This document shows positions 61,602 through 64,000 of a stretch of DNA of 64,000 bases, piece by piece. The notes under the pieces were generated by a model. It searched no databases, was not told the DNA's origin, and was given only the letters and a program-made list of their open reading frames with translations. Position numbers and translations under genes: made by a program. The stretch's first letter is position 1; each line of letters begins with the position of its first letter. The stretch lies in the NCBI RefSeq assembly GCF_003182135.1, contig NZ_QGTL01000002.1, positions 558,001-622,000 on the forward strand. Direction: 5' to 3'. This DNA is from Nocardia neocaledoniensis. Its GTDB lineage: Bacteria; Actinomycetota; Actinomycetes; Mycobacteriales; Mycobacteriaceae.

Positions 61602-63154
61602 GCGCACCGGGCGCCGAGCAGCTCGAATGGCAGCGGCTGGATCCGCGCATGCTGCTGGTGTATCCGGTGACCGAGGTCGTGAAATACATTCCGGTGCTGC
61701 TCGGTTCGATCATCGTCGGCACCACCAGCGGCAATCCGCTGTGGGGTCTGATCCCGGTCCTGTTCGTCGCCGCGGCCGGTGTGGCCAGGTACTTCACCAC
61801 CTCCTATCGCGTCGACGCCGATCACGTGCGCCTGCGCACCGGCATCATCCAGCGCAAGACCCTGTCGGTGCCGCGGCCGCGGATCCGGTCGGTGGACGTC
61901 GAGGCCGACCTGCTGCACCGGGTGCTCGGCCTCGCGGTGCTCGAGATCGGCACCGGCGCCCAGGCCGACAAGGGCGAGGGCTTCAAACTCGACGCGCTCG
62001 ACACCAGCCGGATTCCCGCCCTGCGCGCCGAATTGCTTTCCCACACCGGCCAATTCACGCCGGGCACGTCCGCCGAGGACGCGGCGCCGCACGTGACGCG
62101 TCCCGACGCCGCGACGGAATCGGGACGCGAGATCGGGCACTGGCGCGCCGCCTGGGTCCGGTACGCACCACTGTCGCTGACCGGCCTCGCCGTCGTCGCA
62201 CCGATCGCGGGCCTCGGCGCCCAGTACGGGCTCATCGACGTGGTGTCGAATTCGGCGCCGGTGCGCCATCTCGGCGATGACAGCGTGTCGATCGTAGTGA
62301 TCGTGATCGCCGGACTGCTGCTGTTCTCGCTGACCCTGGTGAGCGCGGCCGCGTGCGCGCAATACCTCGCCACCTGGTTCGGCCTGCGCGTCATCGACAA
62401 CGGCGCCACCCTGCATCTGCGCCACGGCCTGTTCACCACCCGTCAGATCACCCTCGACCTGGCCCGCTTCCGCGGCGCCACCCTCAACGATCCCCTCCTG
62501 CTGCGGGCAGCCAAGGCCGCCCAGCTGGAGATGATCATGACCGGCGAGAACCCGCGCCAGAAGATCCTCCCCCAGGCCCCGCGCGCCGCCGTCGAACGCA
62601 CTCTCGACGAATTGCTGCGCACCCGCCGCCGCCCGGACGCCCCGGCGAAACATGATGCGCCGCAGCCGATCACCGGGGCCACGCTGGGGACGATCGAGCT
62701 CGTGCGACACGGTCCGGCCGCGCATCGCAGGCGGTTCACCAAGGCCGCGTGGCCGGTGGGCGGGGTGGTCGTGGCGCTGGTGGTGCTCGCCGTGGTGACC
62801 GGGCCGTTGCCGATCGGGGTGTGGGCGATTCCGGTGGTGTTCGCCGTCGCCATGGCGGCGCTGGCCGAGGACCGGTATCGCAGTCTCGGCCATCGAGTCC
62901 TGCCCGGCAGCGCCGGGCCGACCTGGCTGATCACCCGCCGTGGCAGCCTCGACCGCAACCGCGACTGCCTCGAGTCCCCCGGCATCATCGGCTGGACCAT
63001 CCGCCGCACGTTCTGGCAGCGGCGGGCGGGCCTGGCCACCGTGGTCGCCGCCACCGCGGCGGGCAAGAAGGCGTACCTGGTCGACGACATCCCGTTCGAC
63101 CAGGCCGTCGCCCTCATCGAGGCCGTTTCCCCCGGCCTGCAGGGCAGCCGCTGA
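61598..63154 (+). CDS. Bacterial PH-domain (YdbT-like) membrane protein
   Basis: A 518-residue protein with two to three bPH2 domains and about six membrane helices. The first PH domain follows helices around residues 25-65 (TSYRVDADHVRLRTGIIQRK, RPRIRSVDVEADLLHRVLGL). The middle part has two helices (about 190-275) and another PH segment (LRHGLFTTRQITLDLARFRG). The last has PVGGVVVALVVLAVV and RSLGHRVLPG. Domain repetition is typical for YdbT. GTG at 61598 overlaps the YdbS-like stop. It ends back-to-back with the SRPBCC gene (TGATCA). Confidence 0.84.
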   Translation: MSAPGAEQLEWQRLDPRMLLVYPVTEVVKYIPVLLGSIIVGTTSGNPLWGLIPVLFVAAAGVARYFTTSYRVDADHVRLRTGIIQRKTLSVPRPRIRSVDVEADLLHRVLGLAVLEIGTGAQADKGEGFKLDALDTSRIPALRAELLSHTGQFTPGTSAEDAAPHVTRPDAATESGREIGHWRAAWVRYAPLSLTGLAVVAPIAGLGAQYGLIDVVSNSAPVRHLGDDSVSIVVIVIAGLLLFSLTLVSAAACAQYLATWFGLRVIDNGATLHLRHGLFTTRQITLDLARFRGATLNDPLLLRAAKAAQLEMIMTGENPRQKILPQAPRAAVERTLDELLRTRRRPDAPAKHDAPQPITGATLGTIELVRHGPAAHRRRFTKAAWPVGGVVVALVVLAVVTGPLPIGVWAIPVVFAVAMAALAEDRYRSLGHRVLPGSAGPTWLITRRGSLDRNRDCLESPGIIGWTIRRTFWQRRAGLATVVAATAAGKKAYLVDDIPFDQAVALIEAVSPGLQGSR

Positions 63155-63652
63155 TCAGGCGTCGTACTTGGCGAACGGCAGGCCGGTGCCGGTGGTGATC
63201 AACCGCGGCAGGCTTTCGGTGATGTAGTGGGTCCAGCCGCGCGAGCACGCGTCGAAGCACTCGGATTCCGCGGCGGTCAGGCCCTTGTGCGTGAAGTGCA
63301 GGGTCGTGCCCGTCCGGTCCGCGGTGATCTCGAAGACGACATCGGTGCCGGTCCACTCGTCGCGGTCGTCGACGAAGCTGAGGTCGGAGTCGACGACGTG
63401 CCAGACCACGCGCTCGCCCGGCACCACCTCGGTGATCCGGAACCGGCTGAACCGGATGCCTTCCTTGTTCGTCCGCGCGGTCTCGCCCGCGTAGTGGATG
63501 TCGTCGGTGAAGACGAACTCGTCGCCGACGGCGGCGGTGTCACCGATGACGTTCCGGTTCCACCAGCCGCGCACATCGGTGACGGCGGCGAAGACCTCTT
63601 CCGGCGACTTGCTCACCGACATCGTGGCGCTCAGGTACTCGGTGTTCGACAT
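63155..63652 (-). CDS. SRPBCC/AHSA1-type protein
   Basis: A 165-residue START/AHSA1 fold protein: SATMSVSKSPEEVFAAVTDVRGWWN at the N terminus, GERVVWHVVDSDLSFVDDRDEW centrally, and TGTTLHFTHKGLTAAESECFDACSRGWTHYI late. Such proteins bind hydrophobic ligands. GAGGAAGG lies 12 nt before the ATG at 63652. It is upstream-adjacent, with 106 bp between, to the ECF42-like sigma factor gene that starts beyond the window, a common association for AHSA1 and DGPF proteins. Function unknown. Confidence 0.82.
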   Translation of the reverse strand: MSNTEYLSATMSVSKSPEEVFAAVTDVRGWWNRNVIGDTAAVGDEFVFTDDIHYAGETARTNKEGIRFSRFRITEVVPGERVVWHVVDSDLSFVDDRDEWTGTDVVFEITADRTGTTLHFTHKGLTAAESECFDACSRGWTHYITESLPRLITTGTGLPFAKYDA

Positions 63653-63758
63653 TGTTCTCGCCTTCCTCTCGGGTGGTTTTGCCCCACCGACGAAGGAGAA
63701 CCCGCGGGATGGACATCGGCGCGAAAAAACTTCCGCGACATTTCGGGCAGCGGACGCG

Positions 63759-64000
63759 TCAGCAGCCGCGGAGGCGTTCTCGCAGGTAGCGACGCTCGGC
63801 ATCGGTGGGAGCGAGTTCCAGCGCCGCCACGTAGGCCGCCGCGGCTTCGGTGAACCGACCGGCGCGCCGCAGGAGATCGCCACGGGTCGCGGGCAGCAGG
63901 TAGTAGCCGTCGAGACGGCCGGACTCGGCGAGCGCGTCGACGAGGGCGAGGCCCGCGGCGATTCCGTCGGCCATCGCCACCGCCACGGCGCGATTGAGAT
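63759..64000 (-). CDS. ECF42-type sigma factor, C-terminal fragment (runs off the window)
   Basis: The last 79 codons of a gene that continues past the window edge on the minus strand. The visible part reads LNRAVAVAMADGIAAGLALVD, GYYLLPATRGDLLRRAGRFTEA and ALELAPTDAERRYLRERL, the TPR-like C terminus of ECF42 sigma factors (DUF6596). The sigma domains lie outside. ECF42 factors are usually next to DGPF-domain genes; only an AHSA1-type gene is seen here, downstream. Family call is good, partial by position and not by mutation. Confidence 0.8.
   Translation of the reverse strand, partial: LNRAVAVAMADGIAAGLALVDALAESGRLDGYYLLPATRGDLLRRAGRFTEAAAAYVAALELAPTDAERRYLRERLRGC

Overview
The window is high-GC chromosomal DNA from a mycolic-acid actinomycete. 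A Nocardia-like member of the Mycobacteriales is the best fit. The evidence is an EspG-type ESX chaperone cassette, a DUF3558 lipoprotein, GlgM/GpgS polysaccharide genes, the F420 gene fbiC, a sigE-rseA-htrA-tatB stress block, a KstR-like operator, and frequent GTG/TTG starts with leaderless promoters. I saw no rRNA, tRNA, insertion sequence, prophage or CRISPR array. This is mostly core chromosome with a few accessory islets.

Layout. 0-3.2 kb: lipoprotein, small helical protein, PPE/WXG-like substrate and EspG, an ESX accessory cassette without ESX machinery. 3.4-8.2 kb: small membrane protein, membrane-anchored sulfite-oxidase-type molybdoenzyme, Uma2 nuclease-like protein, DHA2 exporter. 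8.2-12.7 kb: compatible-solute ABC importer (proXVWZ) with an extra divergent binding protein. 12.7-17.4 kb: orphan antitoxin-like protein, malic enzyme, FAD oxidoreductase, PHP phosphoesterase. 17.4-22.5 kb: CorA, a SUFU protein, a stress-type membrane protein, a CitE-like lyase, and a soluble MgtE-type protein with DUF1003. 22.5-28.2 kb: two lytic-transglycosylase-like proteins, Mrp, a DivIVA-like protein, Tag, DUF3117, and an RlmA-type methyltransferase that seems to start at CTG. 28.3-34.9 kb: divergent glgM/glgC, an O-methyltransferase, then sigE-rseA-htrA-tatB. 35-38 kb: two unrecognised regulatory-looking genes and an XdhC gene with internal and 3' duplications. 38.2-46.3 kb: gpgS, folP2, fadD6, two LOG-type proteins, dapE, a secreted protein, dapD. 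46.3-54.9 kb: an ECF41 sigma factor coupled to a flavin oxidoreductase, a second molybdoenzyme behind a perfect palindrome, fadD36-like ligase, an MpaB-type protein, pruA, and a Ser/Thr kinase. 55-64 kb: Tat-exported cholesterol oxidase, dapC-ferredoxin, fbiC, two PH-domain membrane proteins, a SRPBCC protein, and the end of an ECF42-type sigma factor.

Read right to left, the gene order follows Mycobacterium tuberculosis Rv1173 (fbiC) to Rv1239c (corA). The exception is the tatB-to-Rv1209 block at about 26.1-34.9 kb, which appears inverted as a unit. Lysine/diaminopimelate synthesis (dapC, dapD, dapE), envelope polysaccharide supply (glgM, glgC, gpgS) and envelope stress control (sigE, rseA, htrA, tatB) are the main connected themes.

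The most distinctive signals are: sixteen genes with a TAnnnT hexamer 6-7 nt before the start codon; a KstR-like site on the cholesterol oxidase promoter; a CRP-type site before an unknown gene; unassigned palindromic operators; the CTG start; and the repeated duplications in and after xdhC. Functions come from reading the proteins by eye, without database searches.
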